Source: Neurospora intermedia (taxonomy: Eukaryota > Ascomycota > Sordariomycetes > Sordariales > Sordariaceae). From it: 64,000 bases of DNA. Positions 49,780 through 60,935 of this stretch are shown here, one piece after another. The notes below the pieces were generated by a model. The model was given only the letters and a program-made list of their open reading frames with translations. It did not search any database and was not told where the DNA came from. The stretch is taken from NCBI GenBank assembly GCA_037102815.1, contig BTPP01000004.1, forward strand, positions 682,001 to 746,000. Reading direction: 5' to 3'. Each line of letters starts with the position of its first letter. Positions within the stretch are counted from its first letter, which is position 1. The position numbers and the translations under genes are program-made.

Positions 49780-49792
49780 TAAATTCTATTTA
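49780..49792. repeat. 13-bp target site duplication (left) of nested insertion
   Basis: TAAATTCTATTTA, repeated exactly at 50809-50821. Removing the interval between them reconnects the gypsy integrase frame. Confidence 0.8.
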
Positions 49793-50821
49793 TTATTAGT
49801 CTTATATACGCTAATTATATATATAGTCCGCCTAGTGGGCATACGGTACTACTTCGTTCGTAGTCGGTGGGAAAAACCGTACTGTTGTAGCCGGATAAAA
49901 ACCCCCCGCTTCGCTATTGTAATAACGCTATATTAGCTCCGTACCTTCCTATTTTCCTTCCTCTCGGTATAACCTTACCGTTATAACCGAAGCTATAAAT
50001 TTATATTATATACGTAACCGTCCTAGCTCCAGCCTATCGCCGTCCCGTCCCTATCCTTCTTTTTATAATTTCCTTACGATCGGTAGCCTTTTATTTTATT
50101 TTCCTTCAATTATATTATCCCGGGTCGCCCAAATTTCCTATAAAGGAAATTTCGACCCGCCTTCCTCCTTCCTTCCCTTCTTTCTTCCTTATACTATACT
50201 ATTAGACCCGCTATATTATATTTATTCTATTATTAAGTCCGCCGCCGCCTTACAATTATATTTAATCCGTTTTAATATTATTAATACTTTACTATATTGT
50301 ATAAAAAACCCCCTAGTACCGTTAAGAAGACACTTACCTCCAAAGCGGCGAAGGCTATAGCCCTCCCTAACAATTTAGAGGGCAGCGCCGCTTCGGACGC
50401 TATAGTATCTAATACCGGCCCCGGTAGTTCGTTGTAGGGCGACGCCCCTATTAAGCCTATTACTTTTAAGAAGGTCCGGAAATACTTATTAAAGGAGACG
50501 CTAGAGAAGAAAGGCGCCGCTATAGGGTACTTCCAGCCTCCCGAGAACTATAAGTAGTATAAGTTTTGTATTTATAGTCTTACTTATACTCTTCCTTTAA
50601 TTTACTAGGATTTACCTACCTTCAGAGTTGCTTTCGACCAGGCCCAATACCTCTAGGATCCCTATAAATCTCTATATCATCGCTGTAGTGCCTTCGTTTT
50701 TAATCCGTAAGGTAGTCCGTTACAATATTCCCTACCGCAAGTGTCGGATGCAGAAGAGGACCGAGGAGTACCCGGAGGGCGAGCTTATTCCCTTGGTGCG
50801 TGCCTTCGTAAATTCTATTTA
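49793..50821. mobile_element. About 1-kb insertion inside the gypsy integrase, type unknown
   Basis: Bounded by a 13-bp duplication whose collapse joins VRNxILF to NIKYIK and restores a normal integrase C-terminus. It is clearly richer in GC than its host (especially 50300-50815) and so less RIP-mutated or acquired later. There are no terminal inverted repeats. A long, variable target duplication suggests target-primed (LINE/SINE-like) retroposition, and the AT-rich left end could be the tail of a minus-strand copy. A plus-strand frame at 50628-50822 (64 codons) and text such as KAAKAIALPNNLEGSAASDA near 50.33-50.4 kb are not recognised. Confidence 0.7.
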
Positions 50822-51264
50822 ATATAAAGTATATTAAATAACGCCGCCTAAACGCTAAATTAGTAGATAAGTTTTTAGGACCCTTCTAAATTACTAAAGT
50901 TATTAGGGAGAAGAAGATAATATATTAATTTATATTCCCTATATATTATTAAATCTATTTAATATTCCCTATTATTCTACTAGAATTATACTATAGGAAT
51001 CCCACTATAGTAGTACTACGAAGGGAAGTTATAAATATTGAGGAGGATAATATTTAATATAAAATCGAAGTAATTATAAAGTATTATAAATCCGGCCGCT
51101 AATATTAATTTTAGATTAAATAAAAGGGGTATTTGGATAATAAGAATTCGTAGGTATTATAAGAGGATATAAATTGCCCGGACCTTTTCAAGGAATATAA
51201 AGCTAGGGAAATACAATAGTAGCATATTAGCGGCGGGTTAATTATTAAATCGATAAGAGTTAGT

Positions 51265-51670
51265 TAAATAGAGGTAGGAGAATAGTAATTATTAAGAGAC
51301 GTAGAATAGAGACGTAAAACGTAAATATAAGCCGTAAGGTAGAGATATAAAGTAGAAACGTGAAATATAAATATAAAAATATAAAATATAAATATAAAAT
51401 ATAAATATAAGACGTAAATATAAGACGTAGATGCAAGATATAGACGTAAAATATAGATATAAAACGCAAAGTAGAGAGGTAAAGTAGAAATATAAAAGTA
51501 CAAATATAGAATAAAGATACAAAATGGAGATGTAAAATAGAAATATAAAGTAGAGATATAAAGTAGAGATATAAAGTAGAAATATAAAATATAAATATAA
51601 AAAGTAATATAGAGACGTAAAATATAAATATAAAATATAAATATAAAATATAGAGTAGAAACGCTAAACG
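51265..51670. repeat. Low-complexity short-period array in gypsy 3' region
   Basis: About 400 bp built from variants of ATAAAGTAGA and ATATAAAATATAA, period roughly 12-18 bp. It gives artificial Tyr/Phe/Leu-rich frames on the minus strand, which are not genes. Confidence 0.8.
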
Positions 51671-51689
51671 GGACAAAAAATAGGAAGGG

Positions 51690-53730
51690 AAGGTAGTTTA
51701 CATTATTGTAGAAAATTAATAAGGCGCTAAGAAGAGTATAATCTATATTATTTATTATTATTTTAAATAAGAAAATCCCCGGTAGCGTCCGCTATTATTA
51801 ATATAGAATTAGAACCTACAACTTTAGGAGGAATATTCCTGCGCGCTACTATATTTCTTAATAATATTCGTAAATACTATTTTATACTATCTATTTATAG
51901 TCTTCCCTCGCAAATTCTGATAATTCGTCCAACTTTCTATTTATTGACGCTAATTTCCCATTAACTAATTAACGCTAAGGATTATAATTACAACCAGGGG
52001 AGGGGGGGATACGAATAAGAATATTTAGTGTAGAAATATTTATAGAAGAGCTAGCGGGGGCTACCGGATTAATATTAACGTTAGTATTACTAATATTATA
52101 GTAGCTTAGTCTCGAATAACCCTTACCATTAAAGTTAGAAGTATGAAATATTCTAAGTAACATTGTAGGGAGACTATTATTAATTAGGCGCGCTTATATT
52201 ATAATTTGAAATACTACTATAGAATAATATAACTATTATAGGAGGGGGGTAAGTAGGGGGCTAGTAATATTAATAAAACGTATAATTTTAGCCGCTATAT
52301 TTTATATAGCGTTCTATAAATTGTAAATACTATAGGGGATTTCGAGTATATAGCGGCGTAGCGATAGCGAATATTATAATATTTCGTTGAATTTTAGAAG
52401 GAAAAGATATTAGCAAAGTAAAAAAAAGAAAAAAAGAAATTAAAAAAAAAAATTATATATACCTTTGGTCTAGCAAGTATTTAGGCCGATCTATTCAAGA
52501 GCTTCGTATAGATTTAGAGCTAGGGCGTTAACGAATGTTTAAATTAGAGCGACGCTATATTCTAAATAGGTAAAGGGATAGATATTATTAAAGAATAGGA
52601 AAGAGAATAGCCGAATAAAGGTTAATAATAGGTATAAAGCGAAAGGAAAGGAAGGACGGAGTAAAAAGAAGAAAATAGAGAAGGGAAATAAACGTACTAG
52701 TTGGGCGTATTAAGGAAGTAGGGATTAATATATAAATATATAGTAATAAAGTATATATCTATAGGAGGGACTAATATAGGCAAGGGGGGGGCGGATATAA
52801 TAGCGAAAATAAAGATAAGAAAAAAAAGAGAAGAGAGGCGAAGAGGGCGGGTAGAAGGGATATTATATAAATAAGGGAGGAGGTCTTTATATAAGTACAA
52901 ATTAAAGTAGACGAATATAATTTTAAGTAAACGAATATAAAATAATATAGGGTAGGAGAAGCTTTAAATAGTTGTAAGAATAATAAAAAAGGGTAAATAG
53001 AAAGATAAAACGAAGGTACTAATTAAAAGGGGAAGGATAAGATAAATAAATAATAGGGTAATTATAAAAAAGTAAAAAAGAAGGGCGAAAAAGGGAAGGT
53101 ATATAATTCGGATTATAGTAGGGAGAGTAGGGGTTATAATTAAGAATTATATTATTAGAATGAAAAGAATAATATAGAGAATAAAGCGAAGGTAATAGGA
53201 AAGTATTTAAGAAAGTATAATATAAGTAAAGGGGTTCAAAGTATGAATAGTACTTAGAATTATAGGAAGCGAAGGAAGGAGACGAAGGTCCTAAGGATAG
53301 AATCTATAGGGAGGGGGATTATATTTAAATATTATAGTAGGCCGCAATAAGTACGAATTATAGAGACAATTCTACAAATAGAATTCTGGGGTTTAATTAT
53401 AATAATATTCCTAAAGTACGTAGAGGGTCCGGCGAAAAGCGTTTCGGAGTTCGATTATATTAGTATTTTATAGTAAATATAAATAATAGAGGGTATCCTA
53501 CGAGTGTATTAGGCCGTATAACGGACGTTAATAACGGAGAGTATCCTATAAGAGGAATGAAAGGGCGTAATTGTATTAGTATTCTAAAGTATTTATTAAT
53601 ACTTTTAAATTTAATATAGTATCCGTCGTTGGGTAAAACGATATTCGCTACCTTATACGCCTACTAAGTACTAGTTTTAGTAATAGTCGGAAATCCGGCT
53701 AATGCTATAAATCGGATGCTAATTTCGTAT
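51690..53730. other. Gypsy 3' non-coding region, purine-rich plus strand
   Basis: About 2 kb between the low-complexity array and the 63-bp tandem repeat. The plus strand is strongly purine-rich at about 52.4-53.3 kb. Short minus-strand frames (51975-52163 and 52697-52900) are composition artefacts. No envelope-like or accessory gene is seen. Confidence 0.5.
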
Positions 53731-53732
53731 TT

Positions 53733-54175
53733 ACATTTAGAGCTTAGGGGAATAGATATTATAATACTAATATTCTAGCGGGTAACTTACTGTATTTAGA
53801 ACTTATAAGAATAAATATTATAATACTAATATTTTAGTAGGCGGTTCGCTATATTTAGAACTTATAAGAGTAGATATTATAATACTAATATTCTAGCGGG
53901 TAGTTTTGAATCTATATTTAAAAACTTATAAGAATAAATATTATAATACTAATATTCTAATAGACGGCTTTATATCTGCGTTAGGAAATTTATAAGAATA
54001 AATATTATAATACCCATATTTTAGCGGGTAGTTTCGTATCCGTATTTAGAATTTATAAGAATAAATATTATAATACCGATCTTTTAACAGGCAGCTTCGT
54101 ATCTGTATTTAGAACTTATAAAAATAAATATTACTATACTAATATCCTAACGGGCGGTTCGTAAACGGAGGAGCA
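53733..54175. repeat. Tandem repeat, about 7 units of 60-64 bp
   Basis: Each unit carries TATTTAGAACTTATAAGA, then ATAAATATTATAATACTAAT, then a variable TATTCTAGCGGGTAGTTTCG segment. Units are diverged by RIP-type changes. The array ends about 200 bp before the right LTR of the gypsy element. Confidence 0.85.
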
Positions 54176-54375
54176 GCTATAATATCCGGGATATAGTATC
54201 GGCGGCCATTACAAATAATAATTCGCCGAACTAATAAGCAAAAATATTACACCCTTGCTAATAATATAGCCTAATAATACTATAATAGTATAATACCGAT
54301 ACTCTCCGCTATTCAACCGGAATCTACTATAAATTGCGAAAGTTCTAGGGACGGAACCTATAAAGGGGGGGGTTA

Positions 54376-54716
54376 TATTAGGAAACTAAGAGCCTATATA
54401 TAGAAATATTTCAATAGCTACTACTTTACTCTATTGGCCGAAGTAGTAGATTAATAACGGTAGCGCTTATATTAGGTCGGGCTCGTAGGAAGGATAATCC
54501 GGTATTGTATTAGGGCGTTAAATTAGTACGGGATTTTATAATACTTATTAACGGATAAATAGAATTTGTACTAGGTATAAAAGAGGTTCAACGAAGCGTA
54601 GTTTATTATAGTTGGTAGCTATTAATATATCTTTAAATTAACCCCTAATTTACCGTCCCCTACGTATAGCCACGACTATAGTCACCTCAGCCTACCTTTC
54701 GCCTACATTCCTGATA
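54376..54716 (+). repeat. 3' LTR of gypsy element
   Basis: 341 bp, begins TATTAGGAAACTAAGAGCC (TG changed to TA by RIP) just after a polypurine tract (ATAAAGGGGGGGG, 54359-54372), and ends TTCCTGATA. Matches the 5' LTR along its full length. Confidence 0.92.
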
Positions 54717-54721
54717 GAAGA
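54717..54721. repeat. 5-bp target site duplication (right), GAAGA
   Basis: Exact copy of 44294-44298 next to the right LTR. Confidence 0.9.
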
Positions 54722-55010
54722 CGATAGAGGAGTTATTAATCCTTAAACTATTAGTTATTATTATTAATAGTAATAATCAATTTATTAGAACTATTAATCG
54801 AATCTTCCTAACTGTTTAACGTTAATATTATATATAGTATATTAATTATAATATAGTTAAATACTTTAAGAATAATTAATAGCATATAGAATTTAACGAT
54901 GAGTAAGATAGCTATAATAGGGAGGGTAACGAAGAGTTTAAAGAGGAGGAGGATAGTAATGAATTTTCTAATAGTTTAACCTTACGTATATAATACTTAC
55001 CTGCGGAACC
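54717..55010 (+). pseudogene. MULE transposase, 3' part
   Basis: After the right target duplication the MULE frame resumes: EELLILKLLVIIINSNNQFI, INRIFLTVQ, YYIQYINYNIVKYFKNN and FNDEWDS-like text. This matches the second catalytic block of MULE transposases (TDRxxAxxxAIxxxFP followed by CxWHIxKNVxK), with Cys to Tyr and His to Tyr from RIP. It ends in an acidic stretch and AEPPEPD near 55.0 kb. Confidence 0.7.
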
Positions 55011-56799
55011 CCCAGAGCCGGATACCATCAGCTTACCGTTAGCCGACCGTAAACTGCACCCATTACTATACAGTTCAGCTTACCGTATATAAACCGTCTA
55101 TAAATCTACACAGTAAATTGAACTCTTACAATAAATTGATCTCCTACGGTAAATTAACGTCGCACCTTCCCAAACATTAAATAGGTATAGGCATTGGAGT
55201 CTGATAGAAAAATCGTAAAAGGAAGTCGCAAGTAAGGTACATAAGCGCTACATTTATCTACGGATCTAACTACTACCTACCGCCCACCTATATACGGTCC
55301 ACCATACTACCGCTCGGCCCAACACCCGCACCCGGCACTTACACCACCTACACCCAGTATACAGCATACGGCGTACAGTCTACTGCATACTACCTACACC
55401 CGGCCTAGCATATACGCCGCCGGGCGGCCGGCACTACGCCCCGGCCTAGTAAGCGATAAACAAGATACAATAATAGACGATTTAATTTATAATAATACAA
55501 TTGAGCAATACAATTGAGCGATACAATTAAACGATACGATACAATACCTTAACCTAGAACTATTTAATTAACTTAGCGCTTGTACATTAATTTGAGCGAT
55601 ACACTTACGCAATACAATAATTATAATACGGTAGACGAGATGCGATGAACGAAATACTCTAATCTAGAATTGTAATTAATTTAATTATTTGGGTGATTCT
55701 TATATATTAATTCGTATATTAACTTAAGTAATACAATATATATAATTAATACAATACCTTAGTTTGGAACTCTATAGTTAATATATCTATTTAGGGGTTA
55801 GTACATACATATATAAACTTTCAATATATAGAGTATATACATAGATAGACATCCAATATATAGATTACTATTAATTACTATATACTATTTACTTTATATA
55901 TTGCAATTAAATAATAAGGGGTTGTTAGTAGAAAGGGCACTATATATTAGATAGGTAATATACAGTCATCAATTCTATTACTAAATACTATAAAGCGTTA
56001 ATATCAGTTAGAATCTACTACTACCTTCAAACTATAATTGTAAATTGTAAAACAACTAAACATACTATCAATATCCAACCCAACAAATAAATTATAAATC
56101 CTTCTTACTATTAGTATACTAAAGGTAAGAAGACAAAAATAATAGCCTACTATAACTATATCTATATAATATCCCAATCTACTAATACCCAACGAGGTTA
56201 TTAGCCACTACCTCTTTAGCATTTATAGACTTTCAAAATATTTATAATATACATCCTATCTATAAATAAAGCTAATAAACCGATAATTAAGGGCTCACCC
56301 TCTTCAATAAGCGGTAACTCAAGCAAAAAATCAATCTGAGTAGTAGGCTTAATTCTAATCAGTACAAAAAAGATACAGCATTTATTATACTACTTCTATT
56401 CGTAAACAAAAATATAATCAATACGGCCAATATTATCGTTACCAGCGCCGGGAGCGCCGGGGGCCCCGGAGTACCGGTATCTAACGTAGTTACCAATACC
56501 GAAAGTATAACATCGAAGGGTACTATATCAATACGGGCTAGATATTAACCTTTATTAACTATCTTTCCCGATCTCGGGTTATAATAAGCATTCAAACGCA
56601 TTCCTAGGGATAATTTTAGTAACATCAATAGTCGGGCGTATTTATAGAATATATATATCTATACCAATATACCGACTTTATACCAACTTTATACCAACTT
56701 TATACTAGCCGCATATATACATTATATTAAATATAGTATTCAAACTCTTATATTAACATTCTAGCGTAAATACCACTAACAATTATTTCAATATGGCAT
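55011..56799. other. Region between the two MULEs, no gene
   Basis: Begins with a less-mutated, CAC/CCGG-rich segment (55.0-55.45 kb, including CGCCGGGCGGCCGGC). Then come repeats of CAATTGAGCGATA-type units (55.49-55.56 kb) and ordinary RIPped AT-rich DNA. A GC-rich patch at 56450-56484 (GCGCCGGGGGCCCCGGAGTA) resembles part of the terminal repeat of the next MULE. The 3' end of the first MULE is probably in the 55.0-55.5 kb part, but I could not match its terminal repeats. Confidence 0.4.
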
Positions 56800-56858
56800 T
56801 TGCTCCGGGGGCACCAGCCTTTGGCTACGGGGGCCCCAAACCTTATTGGGGCCCCAAT
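56800..56858 (+). repeat. MULE terminal inverted repeat, left
   Basis: 59 bp beginning TTGCTCCGGGGGCACCAGCC, the exact reverse complement of 60111-60169. The inner end is the 14-bp palindrome ATTGGGGCCCCAAT. Confidence 0.95.
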
Positions 56859-57049
56859 ATTTCAAGACTTGGCACGTTATTTACTTGTAAATTATCATTT
56901 ACATGGTAAATCCCAGAGTCTTACAGCCGCTTGAAAAAATGACAACGATGACCAGTGATATGGTTTTGTATGGAGATTTCTATGGCACACAATGTTATGA
57001 ACATTCAAGAATTTATTTCATTTATCTACAACTACCTCTATATTTCTAT

Positions 57050-59798
57050 CTACGTGCTCGTTGCCTTCCTTTTTTTGCGTTTAACTGCCTGCTTGACTGG
57101 GGAGTTCGATTTTGCAGCTATTTGGATAGACTCTAGTATTAGCTTTGGAGACGACTATTATTACTTTGGAGAGGACTATTCTGGCTCTGGCTCTGGCTTT
57201 GGCTCTGGTTCTGGTTCTGGTGTGGGCTCTGGAGAGGGTAAGAACTCTAGTTGTAACTCTAGTTCTAGAGAAGGCCCTATATTTACTATTGGAGAGAGTT
57301 TAAAAGGAGGAAGTTTTAGAGGTGGAAGTTTTAGAAGCGGGAGTAATATCGATTCTATTTTTGATTCTGACTCTGGTATTGTAGAGATATTTGGTGTAGC
57401 TATTTGAATGTAGTCTAGCACTAGCTTTGGCTCTGAATCGCTTTCAGATATTGTATCCGACTCTCTACTATAGTTAGAAGTATTAGAGTTGGTCGGCTCT
57501 TATATCCGCTTACGTTTCGTACCCCTACTTTTAGAAGAATTAGGAGCTAGTTTATTAATATTATTACTCTCTTAGTAAGATAATTTACGTCTTATATTGG
57601 GCTGTAGACGAGGGAGATTCTGGCGGTTGCTCTGCTTGATGGGCTTAGCCTTCTTACTCCTCTTCTTTGAGCCGGGTGTAGATATAAGCGTATGCTTGTT
57701 GGGTATTGCTCTGGTGGAGTTCTTGGGTCGACCGCGATGTATTGTTGTAATACGGGGATTTTGGAGACGAAGGTAGAAATCGTTAATATCCTTTTAAAGA
57801 AGATTAGTTAGTATAGGTAATTATATAGCTATAGATATATAGAGGTAAGGAGGGACCGTGATTTATAAGAGGCACTTTAAAATGCTAGCGGGGATGGATA
57901 TGGTTGAGTTTCAATGGCTTTTCAGCAGTTAACCGCTTGAATATCTCGTGGCGGTAAGGTAACCCATATTGAAGGGGGATATTGTAGTCCTTATTACAAG
58001 GAGGGAGAGGAGGAGGGTTTTTGCGCTGATCTGTTGGCCGGCTTTTGTTTGTTTGAAGGTATTCTTGGTTGATTATATCTAGTGCTACGAACGTAATTTG
58101 TAATGGTAGTTGCCCTAAGTAACTACGAGTAATATATTTATGACGTTGACGAGTTTGGTAGTCTGCTAGTTTTTGCTTGAAGGTTTTGTATTGCTTATTA
58201 GCTATTTCGAGAATGGTAGAGACTAGCTTGAAGATATTGCTATTGCCGTTAAGAAGGTAACTCTTGACGCTGAGGTTACTTGATTCAGTTGGGGAGGTGA
58301 CCCTTATACTAAAGTTTCTATATTGTTTGATGTAATAGTGTGCCTATTGATCTCTAATGGGTAGCCAGTTCTTTTGGATATAACGAAGGATTAGCTTCTG
58401 TGATGAAAAGCGTCTCTTCATCTCCTCCCAAATAGTGAAAAAGGCATCCTCTGTATGGTTATACATTATGAGTTTGAACTGCTTAATTATATTATAGGGG
58501 TTATTGGTAATAGTTGAGTTAGTTGAAGGGTTGGTACTACTGTGTATAGAGGTATAGAGACTATGGTCTTTATTGTTAAAAGGAATGGGGGTAGCCTACT
58601 TATTAATACCTTCTTCGTTGTTAGAGTTATTATTAGAATCCTCGTTGGTAGAGGTAGTGTTCTTTGACTTCTTGAACTTTAGTTTAGTGTTGTGCAGAAC
58701 GTTCTTGATTATGTGGAATAAGTAGAGCTGTTGTTGAGTATTAGGGAAGATCTCTTTAAGAGATTGCTTTATTTCCCTACTCTTATTAGTAATAATAATG
58801 GTCGGTTTTGGAAGTTTGTATTGTGATTGTATTTGCTTGGTGGTATTAATTAGGAAATTGAATGCTGCTTGCTTCTTGTTGTTGATAATACTAAATATGT
58901 AGTTGAAAATGGAACTAACGTTGGTAATGTTCGATATTTGGTAGAATGGGTAGTTGAAGCGATTCGTATTGTACGTGTTGTTAATGATTATGACTTTTGG
59001 AAAGTGCTGAGCTATATGTATATAACGTGGTAGAGTAAAGATAATACCTAGTAGCCTTGTTTTATTATTGGGATCTATTTTTTTGATATAATTAATGTTG
59101 TTGTCGTTAAAGACTTTGATCAAAGCTCCTGTTGGGGTGTAGCCATTGAGATTGCGTTGGCGAATATGTGTGCGTGCGTTGTAGATGTCCTTCCTTGTAT
59201 GTACTGCCTCTGGGTGGTTGTTTCGAACGATAGAAGCAATTTCTCGAGCTCGTATCGTATTGAGCTTTGAATGGTCGTCGATGGTTTTGAGTACTGCTGG
59301 CTTTATTTTACGGTGTTGGGGATGAGTAGAAGGGTTATACGATTGAGGGTGGTTGTGTATTTGGCGATGGGACTTAGTATGTAAATGAAAGTGCTAGAGA
59401 CTATTGTGGTTATCCTTCTTTGTAATAGCTATTTAGTTACAACTATACTTGCGTGAGGCTGTCTTTCGAATGGTTGCTTTAGACTTGCGAGGTTGGCTAT
59501 ATCTATTATAGAAGAAGTGATACCGTGTATATTCTGAGGCTGGGACTCTGGGCTTCGTGCCCCGGCCGTTTCGACGATTGACCGTAAAGCTATGGTCTTT
59601 TGCCTAGTTGTTAACCGCTTTGTGAAGCTTTTGAATCGTAGTGGAAGGGGGGATAGCGCTAGTTGGTGGGTTGAGTATTTCGTCCCTGTGGTCGATGGTA
59701 ACGCCCTTTTCGTCGGATTTAGATACTAGATTGGTATTGGAGAAGCCTTCCTACTCCTTATCGACTTGACTGCCTTCACTGGGCGTATCCTGTGGCAT
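57050..59798 (-). pseudogene. MULE transposase (inactivated)
   Basis: Minus strand from an ATG at 59798 (MPQDTPSEGSQVDK). In-frame TAG/TAA stops occur within the first 150 codons (after VDKE, after KAVNN, after YSCN), each a likely Gln or Trp lost to RIP. The N-terminal part has a FAR1-like Cys/His region ending KDNHNSL. The catalytic domain is uninterrupted at 59123-58596: LLGIIFTLPRYIHIAQHFPK, VIIINNTYNTNRFNYPFYQI (first Asp changed to Asn), KPTIIITNKSREIKQSLKEI and LYLFHIIKNVLHNTK. After it the frame changes (intron or frameshift) to an AT-hook-like TIHRGRPKNS with basic KKRSKKAK, then Pro/Glu-rich repeats (PEPTPEPEPEPKPEPEPE) near the C-terminus. Length near 900 codons is normal for fungal MULEs. 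Confidence 0.8.
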
Positions 59799-60110
59799 CT
59801 TGAAGGTGTTGTACGTAGTGCGCGCTGTGCTGTAAGGCTTAGAAGTTAGTAAAGCGTTTTGCTGATTGATGCGATTGTTATTTGTATATGTACGGTTGAT
59901 TCTAGCCTGTTCTGGTGATGAAAGGCCGTCTGGTTGTTGAGGGAGAGTAAAAAGAAGGTTGTACGCCTTACCTTCTAGAGTGCAAGTGAATGAGGGATCT
60001 ACTAGTTAATTGGGCTTGCCAACGTCTCACAAAGAAATGCTGTTGTATGATTACTGTCTGACTGTATTAAAAGATTGAAAGAAAAAATCTACACGTTAAA
60101 CCCTAACCCG

Positions 60111-60169
60111 ATTGGGGCCCCAATAAGGTTTGGGGCCCCCGTAGCCAAAGGCTGGTGCCCCCGGAGCAA
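60111..60169 (-). repeat. MULE terminal inverted repeat, right
   Basis: 59 bp ending CCCCCGGAGCAA, identical in reverse complement to the left repeat. Confidence 0.95.
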
Positions 60170-60372
60170 TCGCCTTCAATATTTGGCAATTAGCGCTCGG
60201 AGAATTCAGTATTTCGGTATAGAAGTATAAAGGCATAGGTAGGGGAATAGGCAAGGGAATAGGTAGGGGATTAGGTATAGGTATAGGCCTATAATATTAG
60301 GGATCTACTAAAGCAATTAGTAGAGGAAATATATTATACGTACCTATCTACGAACAATACCCTATTACTATA
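60170..60372. repeat. TATAGG/TAGGGGA hexamer-like repeats
   Basis: 60232-60292 contains an irregular run of GGTAGGGGAATAGG, GGTATAGGTATAGGCC units. The opposite-strand form, (CCTATA)n, occurs at 60936-60995, so the two arrays form inverted partners around a small broken gene. Confidence 0.7.
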
Positions 60373-60876
60373 CTATATATTACCCGCTATAAACTTTAAA
60401 ATACTAGGGACACCGTAATCTAAATTATATACTCTAAATAAGGCACAACGAAATAGATTAAACATTAAGGCAATAAATAATAATAGAAAAAACTTAGCAA
60501 TAGGGTAGTAAATTCGCCGTATATCCTTTAATTTACTAATAACATTAGGCCGAATATACATATCGTTAGCAGAATCGGGGATATCGAATTCCGCTTCCTT
60601 ACAAATTAATTTAGTCTTTTTCGTACTAAACTACTTCTCATCTTCGTAAATTAAACTATCGAATAGACTAGGGGCTTCCCTAACGATATAGCTAATTTGA
60701 ACCGTCAATTCAATATCGTCGGAAAACGAATTGAATAGTATAAATCGGATGGTATAAATAATACACTCTTACTTAAGGATCCACCGTTCGACGTTTCGGC
60801 CATTAATCGTCTCTATAGTTTTTTTAAATCGTCTATTATCGATATTATCAATATTTATTCAATTAATATCGGCCAT
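60373..60876 (-). pseudogene. Small unrecognised gene, RIP-inactivated
   Basis: Minus strand. ATG at 60876, then a protein-like frame of 168 codons (MADIN at the start, TIETINGRNVERWILK, DDIELTVQISYIVREAP, YIRPNVISKLKDIRRIYYPI) to the stop at 60373-60375. In-frame TAA after WILK and TAG after EDEK look like Gln and Trp codons changed by RIP, and the first codons may hide another. A hydrophobic stretch AKFFLLLFIALMFNLF lies in the C-terminal part. I do not recognise it. Confidence 0.5.
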
Positions 60877-60935
60877 AATCCTAACACTAGTTTTGTATAT
60901 CGGATTCGTAGCTTACGTTATATACTAGTACCCTA

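Larger units (their letters stand above)
44299..54716 (+). mobile_element. Complete Ty3/gypsy chromovirus, 10.4 kb, RIP-dead
   Basis: Two 341-bp LTRs and perfect 5-bp target duplications bound a 10,418-bp element on the plus strand. Order: gag at about 45.17-45.7 kb (NITKFTGESFL, LRNYLYNIDTYFQKYPRTSL); RT at about 46.93-47.7 kb (VFTKLDLKDIYYEIRIREGN, KTAFRIKYRYYEF, YFNN in place of YLDD at 47470-47481); RNase H to about 48.3 kb; integrase at 48.9-49.79 kb (DFITRLLKLFDP, INRFTKYTLYIPI, LPDSIILDRGNLF). The integrase then continues at 50.82-51.2 kb with a GPY/F and chromodomain end (DKFLGPF, IKYYKSGR, KGYLDNKNS). Stops occur at Gln/Trp codons throughout. About 3 kb of non-coding, repeat-containing DNA lies between the chromodomain and the right LTR. 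Confidence 0.93.
56800..60169 (-). mobile_element. Hop-like MULE DNA transposon, 3.37 kb, structurally complete
   Basis: Bounded by perfect 59-bp terminal inverted repeats and carrying one transposase gene on the minus strand. Size and layout resemble the fungal MULE Hop (about 3.3 kb). It is visibly less AT-rich than surrounding DNA, so it is younger or less RIPped, although TAG/TAA stops interrupt the transposase. No clean 9-bp target duplication flanks it; instead TTCAATATGGCA (left) and TTCAATATTTGGCA (right) lie close to the ends. Confidence 0.88.

Noticed and set aside
51260-51676. 138-codon minus-strand frame rich in Tyr, Phe, Leu and Ile
   Set aside because: It is the translation of a low-complexity ATATAAA-type array inside the gypsy 3' region.
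53733-54175. Possible CRISPR-like array of about 60-bp units
   Set aside because: Units are contiguous, diverged along their whole length, have no spacer/repeat alternation, and lie in a eukaryotic retrotransposon.
56903-57407. Plus-strand frame with Gly/Ser repeats (GSGSGFGSGSGSG)
   Set aside because: It is the antisense of the Pro/Glu-rich C-terminus of the minus-strand MULE transposase.
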